DNA of 64,000 nucleotides from Alistipes dispar (lineage in GTDB: Bacteria; Bacteroidota; Bacteroidia; Bacteroidales; Rikenellaceae): the NCBI RefSeq assembly GCF_006542685.1, contig NZ_AP019736.1:1646001-1710000 (forward strand), written 5' to 3'. Shown here piece after piece: positions 7,986-16,669 of this stretch. Below the pieces are notes generated by a model. The model was not told the DNA's origin. It ran no database searches and saw only the letters and a list, made by a program, of their open reading frames with translations. Position 1 is the stretch's first letter; each line of letters begins with the position of its first letter. Position numbers and translations under genes: made by a program.

Positions 7986-8816
7986 ATGAATATTAAAGAT
8001 GTTTTAAAAAGGCCGCTTTGCGAAATCATAGATGCCATAGAGGCCCGCTTATCGCGTCCCCGGTTGAGAATAATTAAAACGCTTTATGTGAATTTTCGTT
8101 GTTTCCCACTGAGAAACGCTGTGAAATTTCCTATTTTGATTTACGGTAGATTCAATATTCTGCGTCTTGGCAGGATTCGTATCGAGGCGCCTCGAATTTA
8201 TCATGGAATGATCCGCTTTGGCCAGTTCACGAATAAGACACAATGTCCTACTCGTATCGTTAATTCTGGAACAATCGTATTTTCAGGAGATTGCGCTGTG
8301 TGGGGGGGGGTATTGCTCGAACTTGGCTCTGGTGCTGAACTGACGATAGGAGAGCATTCGTTACTTGGAGAGAATGTCAGATTCATGTTACGTCGCAAAT
8401 GCGTTATCGGCAAATATGCCCGTATCGCTTTCGATTCCCAATTCATGGATTCTGATTTCCATTACATGCTGAACATTGAGGATGGAACCGTTAAGAACTG
8501 TACTTCATTTATCGAAATAGGCGCTTACAATTGGATCGGTAATCGTACGACCGTGAAAAAGGGAACCGTAACGCCCGACTACACGATTGTGGCGGCTCCC
8601 AATGCGATGCTTTCCAAGGATTATACGAAGATATGCTCGCCGTTTCCGATACTTGCGGGATGTCCTGCGAAGCAGATTGCCTCGGGATATCGTCGGGTTT
8701 TCAATATTCAGACTGAGCGAGACTTAACCGAATCTTTCAAAAACGATACCGGTTTTATTACTTGTGATCTTTCGGACAATATAGACGATTTTTGCAATAA
8801 CCATCCGAAGCCATGA
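7986..8816 (+). CDS. Hexapeptide-repeat acyltransferase (LbetaH), with a G9 tract
   Basis: A left-handed beta-helix acyltransferase, probably O-acetylating a capsule sugar. Repeated [LIV]-G-x4 rungs run through the middle and end (IGEHSLLGENV, IGKYARI, IEIGAYNWIGNRTTVKKGTVTPDYTIVAA), with the late CPAKQI segment typical of the WbbJ/NeuD group. Its 276 residues include about 60 N-terminal residues also seen in the next gene, so the pair are paralogues. It is the first gene of the AT-rich variable block; the codon use differs sharply from wzz 28 bases upstream. A run of nine G bases encodes Trp-Gly-Gly-Val at about residues 106-109; loss or gain of one G would truncate the protein. Acyl donor and acceptor are unknown. 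Confidence 0.85.
   Translation: MNIKDVLKRPLCEIIDAIEARLSRPRLRIIKTLYVNFRCFPLRNAVKFPILIYGRFNILRLGRIRIEAPRIYHGMIRFGQFTNKTQCPTRIVNSGTIVFSGDCAVWGGVLLELGSGAELTIGEHSLLGENVRFMLRRKCVIGKYARIAFDSQFMDSDFHYMLNIEDGTVKNCTSFIEIGAYNWIGNRTTVKKGTVTPDYTIVAAPNAMLSKDYTKICSPFPILAGCPAKQIASGYRRVFNIQTERDLTESFKNDTGFITCDLSDNIDDFCNNHPKP
8302..8310 (+). repeat. G9 homopolymer inside acyltransferase coding sequence
   Basis: Nine consecutive G bases after a T (TGG GGG GGG GTA). The reading frame is intact at nine. The paralogous gene downstream encodes a similar Gly-Gly-Gly-Val segment with the run broken by T (near 9177-9186), so the uninterrupted run is not required by the protein. Confidence 0.95.
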
Positions 8817-8861
8817 TGTAGATGAAGGTCTTATGGGCTTCGGAGAATAAATCAAGAATTT

Positions 8862-9695
8862 ATGATGAAGCTCATAAAAGAGACTATCGCACCGCTCTAT
8901 ACCCGTATGAGGTATTTCTCCCGGGCTCAATACAACGGCCTGGCTTTGTTCAAAACGATTTGGTTTAACTTGCGTGCCCTGCCTTGGCGGCAAGCGCGGA
9001 AACTCCCGATTTTCATTTACAGAGGGACGAAAGTGTATCATTGCGGGACTTTCAAGATTACGGCGGAACACGTGGTGTGCGGCATGATACAGATTGGCAA
9101 ACTGGGGTATAAAGCTCCTGGAAACGGGCGAATCGCAAATTACGGAATCATTGAATTTAAGGCTCCCACGATTCTTGGGGGTGGGGTTATCATCGAAAAT
9201 AGGGGATATATTCTGTTCCACGGCGAAACCCAAGTCGGCGAAGGTACTACGATGCTCATACGGGACAGACTCGAGATCGGGAAATATACCCGTATCGGGT
9301 TTCTTTCGTTTTTCATGGATTGCGACGACCATTTTACGGTAAATACCGATACACTGAATGTGACCCGCAACAAACAGCCGATTGTCATCGGTCGGTATTG
9401 TTGGATCGCCTGCAAGACATTCGTTAAAAAAGGCGTAGTTCTTCCCGATTATACGATCGTAGCTTCGGCCAATGCCGTCTTAACCAAGGATTATTCGGAT
9501 ATCGGTGAATATTGCGTACTTGGTGGTGTGCCGGCCAAGGTGATCGGCAGGGGCATACGGCGTATTTACAATTGGAAAGCGGAAGCCCGACTCAAAGAAT
9601 ATTTTGACGAACATCCCGAGGCCACGACATTCGATCCCGGGATCGCAGACGATCAGATAGACGAATACTGTCTGTCGAACGCCATTCATCTTTAG
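8862..9695 (+). CDS. Hexapeptide-repeat acyltransferase, paralogue of the preceding gene
   Basis: A second left-handed beta-helix acyltransferase of 277 residues. It aligns by eye with the previous protein over most of its length. Shared blocks include the N-terminal Leu-Pro-[IL]-x-IY region, CGMIQIGKLG against HGMIRFGQF, IGKYTRIGF against IGKYARIAF, and VKKGVVLPDYTIVAS against VKKGTVTPDYTIVAA. The CVLGGVPAKVIGRG end is typical of sugar O-acetyltransferases. The pair looks like a tandem duplication that has diverged, perhaps to acetylate two positions. It ends 8 bases before the flippase gene. Met 8862 or 8865 may be used. Confidence 0.85.
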   Translation: MMKLIKETIAPLYTRMRYFSRAQYNGLALFKTIWFNLRALPWRQARKLPIFIYRGTKVYHCGTFKITAEHVVCGMIQIGKLGYKAPGNGRIANYGIIEFKAPTILGGGVIIENRGYILFHGETQVGEGTTMLIRDRLEIGKYTRIGFLSFFMDCDDHFTVNTDTLNVTRNKQPIVIGRYCWIACKTFVKKGVVLPDYTIVASANAVLTKDYSDIGEYCVLGGVPAKVIGRGIRRIYNWKAEARLKEYFDEHPEATTFDPGIADDQIDEYCLSNAIHL

Positions 9696-9703
9696 CGTTT
9701 TGA

Positions 9704-11236
9704 ATGTACAATAACAAACGGATAGCGGTAAATACCGTTGCTATATACTGCAGACTCGTATTGTCGAGCGGTATCGCGCTTTTTTCGACCCGCTACGTTC
9801 TCGAAGCCTTGGGTGAGGAGGACTTCGGTCTCTACAATGTCATAGCCGGAGTGGTGGCTTTATTTTCTTTTATAGCATCGACTATGGCGACGACCACTCA
9901 ACGGTTTATCTCTTTCACGATGGGATCAGCTCCGGATACAGAGCGGATTCGCGAAGTGTTTGGCAGCAGTCTTTGCTTGCATGTCGTTGTCGCATTCGTA
10001 GTCGCCGCTGTCGTATTATTGGGCGGGTGGTTGCTCATTGATAATGTATTGAGTATTCCGCAGGGCAAACATTCCGATGCGTTGTTTGTGCTGGTCAGCG
10101 TATGTTTCGGGCTTGTCGGTACGATTGTTTCGGTTCCCTTCGAAGCTCTGCTAATGGCGCACGAGAATATCGTTTTCGTTTCCGTATGCCAAATGTTCAA
10201 TACGCTGGTTAAACTCGGGGGTGCGCTATTGTTGCTTTGTCTGGAAGCCGACAGACTCCGTATCTATGCCGTTATTATGGCCTGTCTTCCGTTCTTGTTG
10301 TTGTTGATGGAAGGTAGCTTTTGCCTAAGGAGGTATCCGGAGTCGCGGTTCGGAGTCGGCGAACTCGGACGTCCGGTCGTATTCAAGGAGATCGGACGGT
10401 TTGCAGGGTGGGTGATGATCGGTACTACCTGCGGAACCTTACGGGCGCAAGGGGTTTCGATCATTCTCAATCTATTCTGGGGGGTCGTTATCAATGCGGC
10501 CAATGGTATAGCTACCCAGGTCAGCTCTACGTTGATGTTCTTTTCTACTTCCATCACAACGTCTTTACGGCCTCAGTTAGTGAAGAGTGCGGGGGAAGGG
10601 GATTGGAATCGTATGAATACGCTCGTATTCGCTGCTTGTAAGTATCCCTTGCTGTTACTGACTCTGTTCGGAATTCCTCTTATCGTAGCGATGCCTTTTG
10701 TGTTGTCGTTATGGTTGAAAACGGTTCCCGACTATTCGGTCGTGTTTTGTCGGTTGCTGGTCTTGAGCGCATTGTTCAATCAGGCTACTATTGGTTTGAC
10801 GATCGGAATGGAGGCTTGCGGAAAGGTTAAACTGATACATACCATAGTCGGCGGCTCGTTTCTGTTGGTATTGCCGGTCGGGTATTTTTTTGCTCATATC
10901 GGATTTCCTCCGCAGAGTCTGATATGGTGCATTGTGATTAATGAGATCGTGGCGTCGATATTGAGAATCATTCTTGCCCGTCGGTTGATAGATCTGAATG
11001 TTTCCCGCTTTTTTTTCGATGTGCTGTTACGTTCGGGGGCGGTTGTCGCCGTACTTTTCCTGATCAGTTATTTCATATGGAATTCCGTAACACCCGGTTT
11101 GCCGATGTTCTTGATTCTGTGTCTGACCGATTTTATCCTGTTCATAGTTTTGACATTGGTTCTCGGGTTGAATCGTCACGAGCGCCTGAAAGTAGTGAAA
11201 GGAATGGTGAATCGGTTAAAATTCAATAAGATATGA
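9704..11236 (+). CDS. wzx: Wzx-type polysaccharide flippase (MATE/MOP superfamily)
   Basis: An inner-membrane protein that flips the undecaprenyl-linked repeat unit to the periplasm. It has 510 residues and about 12-14 hydrophobic segments. The N-terminal region has the family pattern KRIAVNTVAIYCRLVLSS..., FSTRYVLEALGEEDFGLYNV (an ALG-x-x-DFGLYNV motif common to Bacteroidetes Wzx proteins) and ASTMATTTQRFIS. Its last 4 bases overlap the start of glf (11233), so translation is coupled. Substrate specificity follows the repeat unit and cannot be read. Confidence 0.9.
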   Translation: MYNNKRIAVNTVAIYCRLVLSSGIALFSTRYVLEALGEEDFGLYNVIAGVVALFSFIASTMATTTQRFISFTMGSAPDTERIREVFGSSLCLHVVVAFVVAAVVLLGGWLLIDNVLSIPQGKHSDALFVLVSVCFGLVGTIVSVPFEALLMAHENIVFVSVCQMFNTLVKLGGALLLLCLEADRLRIYAVIMACLPFLLLLMEGSFCLRRYPESRFGVGELGRPVVFKEIGRFAGWVMIGTTCGTLRAQGVSIILNLFWGVVINAANGIATQVSSTLMFFSTSITTSLRPQLVKSAGEGDWNRMNTLVFAACKYPLLLLTLFGIPLIVAMPFVLSLWLKTVPDYSVVFCRLLVLSALFNQATIGLTIGMEACGKVKLIHTIVGGSFLLVLPVGYFFAHIGFPPQSLIWCIVINEIVASILRIILARRLIDLNVSRFFFDVLLRSGAVVAVLFLISYFIWNSVTPGLPMFLILCLTDFILFIVLTLVLGLNRHERLKVVKGMVNRLKFNKI

Positions 11237-12384
11237 GAGAGAAGAAGTATGACTATCTCATAGTAGGAGCCGGATTGTTCGGAGCGACGTTTGCTCATCT
11301 CGCCACGAAACGGGGTAAGCGGTGTCTGGTCATTGATAAACGGTCCCATGTCGGAGGAAATGTCTATTGTGAGGAGATAGAGGGAATTAACGTACATAAA
11401 TACGGAGCGCATATTTTCCATACCTCCGATCGTCGGATTTGGGACTTTGTCAATTCGATCGTTCCTTTCAACCGATATACGAACAGTCCTCTTGCTAAGG
11501 CTCCCGATGGCAAATTGTATAATTTGCCGTTCAATATGAATACCTTCTATCAAATGTGGGGAGTGAAAACACCGGCGGAAGCTCAGGCCAAATTGGACGA
11601 ACAGCGTCGAGAAGCCATAAAGCGCATGGAGGACGATGGTATAAAAGAGCCTCGGAATCTTGAGGAACAGGCATTGACCCTGATCGGACGGGATGTTTAC
11701 GAACAGCTTATCAAGGGGTATACGGAGAAACAGTGGGGACGCCCCTGCTCCGAACTGCCGGCGTTTATCATACGTCGATTGCCCGTTCGCATGACCTTTG
11801 ACAACAATTATTTTAATGACTGTTATCAAGGTGTCCCCATTGGCGGATACAACAAATTAGCAGAAGGACTTCTAAAAGGCATTGAGTGCAAAACAGATAC
11901 AGACTTCTTTAATTCCGAGTACAAAGAATGGAGAAAATATGCTAAGTGGTTGGTTTATACTGGAGCTATTGATGAATATTTTTCATATAAGTTGGGGAGA
12001 TTAGATTGGCGTACAGTGAGTTTTCAGACATATATTAAAGATATTCCCAATTATCAGGGGAATGCAGTCGTCAATTATACTTCACGCGAGGAACCTTATA
12101 CCCGTATCATAGAGCATAAACATTTTGAAATGTTCGGTCAGGACATTGAAAGAGTCCCCAAAACTGTGATTTCCGAAGAATACCCTGTCGAATACAAGGA
12201 AGGTCTGGAACCTTATTATCCCGTAAATGACCTGCGAAATGAGAACCTTGCGGAGCAATACCGATTCTTGGCTGAACAGGAGCATGATGTCATATTCGGA
12301 GGGCGATTGGCAGAATATAAGTATTATGATATGGCTCCTATTATAGGGAAAGCTCTTTCCGAAGTGTGCAAATCCCTACAATAA
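11233..12384 (+). CDS. glf: UDP-galactopyranose mutase
   Basis: A flavoenzyme converting UDP-galactopyranose to UDP-galactofuranose, implying Galf in the capsule. The FAD-binding GxGxxG is present (YLIVGAGLFGATFAHLA), then RSHVGGNVY, the Glf motif KYGAHIFHT, GYTEKQWGR, RLPVRMTFDNNYF and FGGRLAEYKYYDM near the C terminus. Its 383 residues are normal. Base composition breaks inside the gene: I count 35 of 60 G+C at 11701-11760 but 21 of 60 at 11941-12000, with the change near 11.8 kb and no loss of family motifs. That suggests a recombination joint in a conserved gene. Confidence 0.95.
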   Translation: MREKKYDYLIVGAGLFGATFAHLATKRGKRCLVIDKRSHVGGNVYCEEIEGINVHKYGAHIFHTSDRRIWDFVNSIVPFNRYTNSPLAKAPDGKLYNLPFNMNTFYQMWGVKTPAEAQAKLDEQRREAIKRMEDDGIKEPRNLEEQALTLIGRDVYEQLIKGYTEKQWGRPCSELPAFIIRRLPVRMTFDNNYFNDCYQGVPIGGYNKLAEGLLKGIECKTDTDFFNSEYKEWRKYAKWLVYTGAIDEYFSYKLGRLDWRTVSFQTYIKDIPNYQGNAVVNYTSREEPYTRIIEHKHFEMFGQDIERVPKTVISEEYPVEYKEGLEPYYPVNDLRNENLAEQYRFLAEQEHDVIFGGRLAEYKYYDMAPIIGKALSEVCKSLQ

Positions 12385-12413
12385 TAAAGAATTGTTCATT
12401 AGATATAGGTAAT

Positions 12414-13427
12414 ATGAATAAGGTTTTAAGTATTATTATTCCGACGTATAATATGGAGGATTATCTCAGGCAATGTTTAGATTCACTAATCATTGCAGAT
12501 GATCTGATGCAACAACTTGAAGTGTTGGTTATCAATGATGGATCAAAAGATCAATCCTCTGCCATTGCACACGAATACAGTCGGAAGCATCCTTCGACCA
12601 TATTTGTAATAGATAAGGAAAACGGAAATTATGGGTCTTGTATCAACAGGGGGTTGAAAGAAGCGACAGGAAAATTCATAAAGATATTGGATGCGGACGA
12701 TAGTTTTGACAGTGCGGCATTGGCCGAATTTATTAACCAGTTGAGAGATACAAACGCTGATTTGGTCATTACGAATTTCAGCGTGGTAGATTCGGAAGGA
12801 AGAACACAGCAGGAAGTGAAATATCTGTTGGGAGAAAGCATTTTCGATATATCTGCGTACAAGGAAAAGGCTTTGGAAATGCATGCCATCACTTACAGAA
12901 AGAACATCCTCGACAGTATGGAATATAGGCAGTCGGAAGGTATATCCTATACGGATACGGAATGGGCTATCCTGCCTATGACAGTTGTAAATGACGTAAA
13001 ATTCTTCAACTTGAGGCTATATAAATACTTGTGTGGCAGAAGTGGACAAACAGTAGAAAAAGATACATTGGCCAAGAGAAGCCATCAACTGATTCACATA
13101 ATGAATGGGATTCTTACAAAGTTGTCATCACAGGATATCAAACCCAACTCACAAACGTATTTTGACATAGTAATACCTCAAAAATTGAATTATGTATATA
13201 GCATAGTATTGCTGAAAGGGAACGAATGGCAGAGGCGGGAATTAAAAAAAACAGACCTGTTCCTTAAAGCCAATTTTAGTGAATACTATAACTTCTTAGA
13301 TGCTGTAAAATACAGCTTTATACCTGTCAGATTTATTCATCTATGGAGGAATAATCGTTTAATATATGGCTTGTTTATAAGGATTGTCCTCATATTAAGA
13401 AAAGGTTTGTTGCCGAAAGAAGTGTAA
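12414..13427 (+). CDS. Glycosyltransferase family 2
   Basis: A cytoplasmic inverting GT-A glycosyltransferase adding one sugar to the lipid-linked repeat. The N-terminal signature is LSIIIPTYNMEDYLRQCLDSL, with VLVINDGSKDQS for nucleotide binding and the acidic metal motif ILDADDSFD. SYTDTEW near residue 187 fits the acceptor-side acidic region. ATG 12414 is preferred to 12366 because the extra 16 residues precede the conserved first strand and would overlap glf. The gene is AT-rich. Sugar and linkage cannot be told. Confidence 0.9.
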   Translation: MNKVLSIIIPTYNMEDYLRQCLDSLIIADDLMQQLEVLVINDGSKDQSSAIAHEYSRKHPSTIFVIDKENGNYGSCINRGLKEATGKFIKILDADDSFDSAALAEFINQLRDTNADLVITNFSVVDSEGRTQQEVKYLLGESIFDISAYKEKALEMHAITYRKNILDSMEYRQSEGISYTDTEWAILPMTVVNDVKFFNLRLYKYLCGRSGQTVEKDTLAKRSHQLIHIMNGILTKLSSQDIKPNSQTYFDIVIPQKLNYVYSIVLLKGNEWQRRELKKTDLFLKANFSEYYNFLDAVKYSFIPVRFIHLWRNNRLIYGLFIRIVLILRKGLLPKEV

Positions 13428-13505
13428 AGCAAACTGGATCATAGGTTATTTTCGGGGTATTCCGAATACTAAATCCCGCTGCATTACACATAAACGCATT
13501 CTGCC

Positions 13506-14726
13506 GTGAACTCCGCTGTCGATACTTCCAAAGGTAAATTGTTGATTTTCTTTCCGTTATTCTATAATACGGTCAATTTGCTGTATTGTTTATATTCTGG
13601 GTGCTTCACTGGAGATTATTTAGGAATAACGGTCAATAACTACAATTTGTTGTTTGTCACTTATGTATGTTCGTTTATTCCTCAAATAGTGTTATGGGAA
13701 ATTTATAAGTGGCATAAGAAAAGGCAGGCAATGCATCCTTCTCATGGTATACAGATTAATTTGTCTTTTCTCAGGTTATTTGTTTATTTCATCTTTTTCT
13801 GGCACATCTCCGTATCCTTGTTGTTCGGAGTCAATCAATTAGGGGAAGATGCTTATCAGGCACCGTCTTTTATTAAGGTGTTCATTCAGATTTTCAACAG
13901 ATTCCCTCCCAACTTGATCGGCGCGTTTTATATTGCGTTATGCGGGAATAAACGGTTTTCGGAATTCCTTAAGATAGCACTGCTAATGGTTGTCTTTGGC
14001 TTAGTGAAGAAATCGATATCTTCACCGGTATTCATTTTCTATATTGCTTTGATTTTTTATGGAGACCGCCTCCTTCCGTGGTTCAAGAGGCGTATTTTTC
14101 TGATAGCTTTTATTTCGTTATTAAGTCCTTATGTGATAAGATCCATCTATTCACTCCGTGATTCACTGCGCGGTACGGAAGGAATCGAATTATCTTCTGA
14201 ACAATTGGTATTCGGAAAACTCTTTGGCCGTTTGTCAAGTTTATCCAACTCGGGATTTATTGTGGAAAACTTGTTTTATTTTGCTTCGCAGGCTCAAGAA
14301 CTTGATTATTTCTATTACCAGAAACAATCTTTGTCGGGGGTGTTAGGGATGTCTTTTGCTCCGCCTTTGTCGCCAGAAAAAGTTTTGTTTAATTCTTTGG
14401 GCGATGGAGATCCGAATGTTTCTTATATGTGTGGTGTGATGGGGAATATGACATTGTCATTTTTAAGGTCCCCATCTCTGCTGTTGATAAATTTTGTATC
14501 ATTTGTTCTATTGTTATGGTTGACTTTTTATTTGATAGGTAGAATGCGGATACCTTGGGCTTTCGAACTTGCTTTGGTATTTCAAATATCTCCAGTGATG
14601 AGTGGAGTGGCCAATGAATGTGCTTTCGTCCCCGTTGCATTATGCCTCTTTTTATTATTAAACATAGTAGTGAACAGTTGTTTTATCAAAAAAAGGAGAA
14701 ATGAGGAGAATATTATTTATTCTTAA
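13506..14726 (+). CDS. wzy: Wzy-like O-antigen/capsule polymerase, polytopic membrane protein
   Basis: A 406-residue protein with about ten hydrophobic segments and a large loop between roughly residues 215 and 300, the topology of Wzy polymerases, which join repeat units at the periplasmic face. No sharp motif is visible, so the call rests on topology, length and location among flippase and transferase genes. It starts with GTG at 13506, 78 bases after the previous gene, and its end overlaps the next gene by 26 bases. A second polymerase-type fragment at 16.3-16.65 kb is broken, so this is probably the working polymerase. Confidence 0.7.
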   Translation: MNSAVDTSKGKLLIFFPLFYNTVNLLYCLYSGCFTGDYLGITVNNYNLLFVTYVCSFIPQIVLWEIYKWHKKRQAMHPSHGIQINLSFLRLFVYFIFFWHISVSLLFGVNQLGEDAYQAPSFIKVFIQIFNRFPPNLIGAFYIALCGNKRFSEFLKIALLMVVFGLVKKSISSPVFIFYIALIFYGDRLLPWFKRRIFLIAFISLLSPYVIRSIYSLRDSLRGTEGIELSSEQLVFGKLFGRLSSLSNSGFIVENLFYFASQAQELDYFYYQKQSLSGVLGMSFAPPLSPEKVLFNSLGDGDPNVSYMCGVMGNMTLSFLRSPSLLLINFVSFVLLLWLTFYLIGRMRIPWAFELALVFQISPVMSGVANECAFVPVALCLFLLLNIVVNSCFIKKRRNEENIIYS

Positions 14727-15864
14727 AGGGTTGCCCTATCCGATAGACAGGGATGGATTGAGCGTGATCAATTACAGGCTGTTGAAAATGGCATCCGAGG
14801 ATTACTGGTTTGATATAATTTCTTTATCAGAGGAGAGTAAGGAAACCATTTTGGGCACTCGGGGAATAAGTAATCGGATAGCACGAATAATGGTGTTGCC
14901 GGATAAAATATCGGATTCTTCTTCAGGAAGAATTTTCAGATTGGTTGCACGACTATTCGGAAAAGGAACACTGCCTTATGATAAATTACTTCGTGAGCAG
15001 GAAAGGAATTATGATTTGATATATATCTGTACGCCTCCCTCTGCTCTTTATTTGTCTATGTTCAACTGCACGACTCCAATGTTTGTGAATGCGGTAGATT
15101 CGTTTTCCATGCTTAATTTCCGTTTTTATAAACAGCATAGAACTATTGCAAGGTTTATTAAATATGTGATGTACAGGAGTGTGGAACGGCGATGCTTTGC
15201 ATATTCTGATGTGATAAATTTTGTTTCGTCTGTCGATGCCGACTATTCAAAGAACCTCTTAGACAGAAAGAAAATAATTGTCATACCTAATGGAGTGGAC
15301 TATGCATACTTTAATTCTGGAAATGCAGTAGAACGGGAAGAGAATGCCTTACTTTTTGTCGGAAATTATAAAAACATTTCTAATGTAACGGGAATAGAGT
15401 ATTTTGTGAATAAGATATATCCGTTAATAAAAAAAAGAACACCCCATTTAAAATTATATATTGTAGGACCTTATGCCTGTTTTGATTTTAAAGACGACGA
15501 CGTTATTGTGACCGGTTATGTAGAAGACTTGAGAGAGTATTATCGCCGTTGCACGGTGTTTATCGCTCCGTTACTTACGGGAAGCGGAATAAAAAATAAA
15601 ATTCTAGAGGCGATGGCGGCAGGTATACCAATAGTGTCTTCTTCTGTAGGAGTCGATGGCATTCATGTAGAAAACGGTCGGCATCTGTTGATAGTCGATG
15701 GCATAAATCAATGGTGTGATGAGATTGTCGAGTTATTGCATAGTATCCCAAAAAGGGAAAAATTGGCAATAAATGCGCAAAATTACGTGAAGAGTAATTA
15801 TGCTTGGAATGGAGCAGTATCGCAATATTTTCAACAATTCTCTTCATTGATAGAACGAAAGTAA
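14701..15864 (+). CDS. Glycosyltransferase family 4 (GT-B fold)
   Basis: A retaining glycosyltransferase acting on the cytoplasmic lipid-linked glycan. The C-terminal half holds the GT4 hallmarks: KKIIVIPNGVDYAYFN, LLFVGNY, LKLYIVGPY, VIVTGYVEDLREYYRRCTVFIAPLLTGSGIKNKILEAMAAGIP, where Gly-Ser-Gly-x-Lys and the Glu-x7-Glu-like region bind the nucleotide sugar, and VSSSVGVDGI. Its 387 residues are normal. It begins inside the end of the wzy-like gene, with an AAAAGGAGAA stretch just before the ATG, an unusually good Shine-Dalgarno sequence for this phylum that may support coupled re-initiation. Confidence 0.92.
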   Translation: MRRILFILKGLPYPIDRDGLSVINYRLLKMASEDYWFDIISLSEESKETILGTRGISNRIARIMVLPDKISDSSSGRIFRLVARLFGKGTLPYDKLLREQERNYDLIYICTPPSALYLSMFNCTTPMFVNAVDSFSMLNFRFYKQHRTIARFIKYVMYRSVERRCFAYSDVINFVSSVDADYSKNLLDRKKIIVIPNGVDYAYFNSGNAVEREENALLFVGNYKNISNVTGIEYFVNKIYPLIKKRTPHLKLYIVGPYACFDFKDDDVIVTGYVEDLREYYRRCTVFIAPLLTGSGIKNKILEAMAAGIPIVSSSVGVDGIHVENGRHLLIVDGINQWCDEIVELLHSIPKREKLAINAQNYVKSNYAWNGAVSQYFQQFSSLIERK

Positions 15865-16280
15865 TCTGGACATGTTTTCTAATACTGTGTTACTGAAAAA
15901 ATGTTACATTGGGTAAGCCCTCTCGTGGAGTACTTGTAATAAATCCAATCAAGTATTCGCAAAACAGTACGTACTTGTATTCGGTTTGCTATCAGGCATA
16001 AAAGAGCACGCCGATCTTTTTATATGGCAATCAGCTAGACCGTTAGAAGGGTATAAATCAATAAGTTTCAAATCCGTAATCAGTAGCAGGCCGGATTGTG
16101 TACGGAGGGGTGATATTTTTCACCATTGACGGCACGGTCTATTTTGTCGAGCAAGGTTGCGTACATAGCTACGGGGGCCTTATGCCTATGCCGGGTGAAT
16201 AAGCTTTCTCCTTCATACATATAAGAAGAGGCCATATATATTGAACCCTGATATCGACGGATTAGGAGAAAAATTAGTAT
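15865..16280 (+). other. Gene-free AT-rich stretch, probably gene remains
   Basis: About 415 bases with no intact reading frame. Short open stretches exist, for example a 32-codon run ending near 16200, but no family is recognisable. It precedes a truncated polymerase and is most easily read as decayed or recombined DNA from an earlier version of the locus. Confidence 0.5.
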
Positions 16281-16652
16281 GTGGCGGATGATGATTTCCG
16301 GAAATTAAATGTATTGACTTTCATCGAGGCAATCCCATTCGGATATATCGCAACAAGGTATAGAAAAGAGCTATGCAGTACGCATTGGGGAAGATTCTAC
16401 TATAATATGTTTTATGTATTCATGCTCTTATTGGCCCTGACAATGAATTTCGGTTTTTTAACGAGGGCATGCCAATATTTTATATTTTCTTATTTCTTTT
16501 TACTGGCTTTCTATTTCCAAACGGCTAAGCCGACAACCGAAAAACGATATTTCTTGATTTTATTGTCCTGCTACTTTTTGATTTACTCTGTGCGTTACAT
16601 CTTTATTTGGTTTTATGAAGACAAATATTCATTCTTTTTGTTGGAAAATTAA
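16281..16652 (+). pseudogene. Truncated EpsG/Wzy-like polymerase remnant
   Basis: A 123-codon open frame with a non-ATG start encoding only the C-terminal end of a polytopic membrane protein. It has two or three hydrophobic segments (YNMFYVFMLLLALTMNFGF, QYFIFSYFFLLAFYF, YFLILLSCYFLIYSVRYIFIW). The Arg-Ala-x-Gln-Tyr-Phe arrangement before the last segments and the YSVRYIFIWFYE tail resemble the C terminus of EpsG-family polymerases. Complete EpsG proteins are about 350 residues, so roughly two thirds is missing and the upstream 400 bases do not restore it. The locus has an intact Wzy-like gene, which fits loss of a replaced polymerase. A small genuine membrane protein is the alternative. Confidence 0.6.
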
Positions 16653-16669
16653 ATTTTTAATAGAGTTCC

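Noticed and set aside
13243..13250. A8 tract in a glycosyltransferase (and similar A8/T8 runs near 11009 and 15429)
   Set aside because: Runs of eight A or T are expected in such AT-rich coding DNA and do not stand out, unlike the G/C nines.
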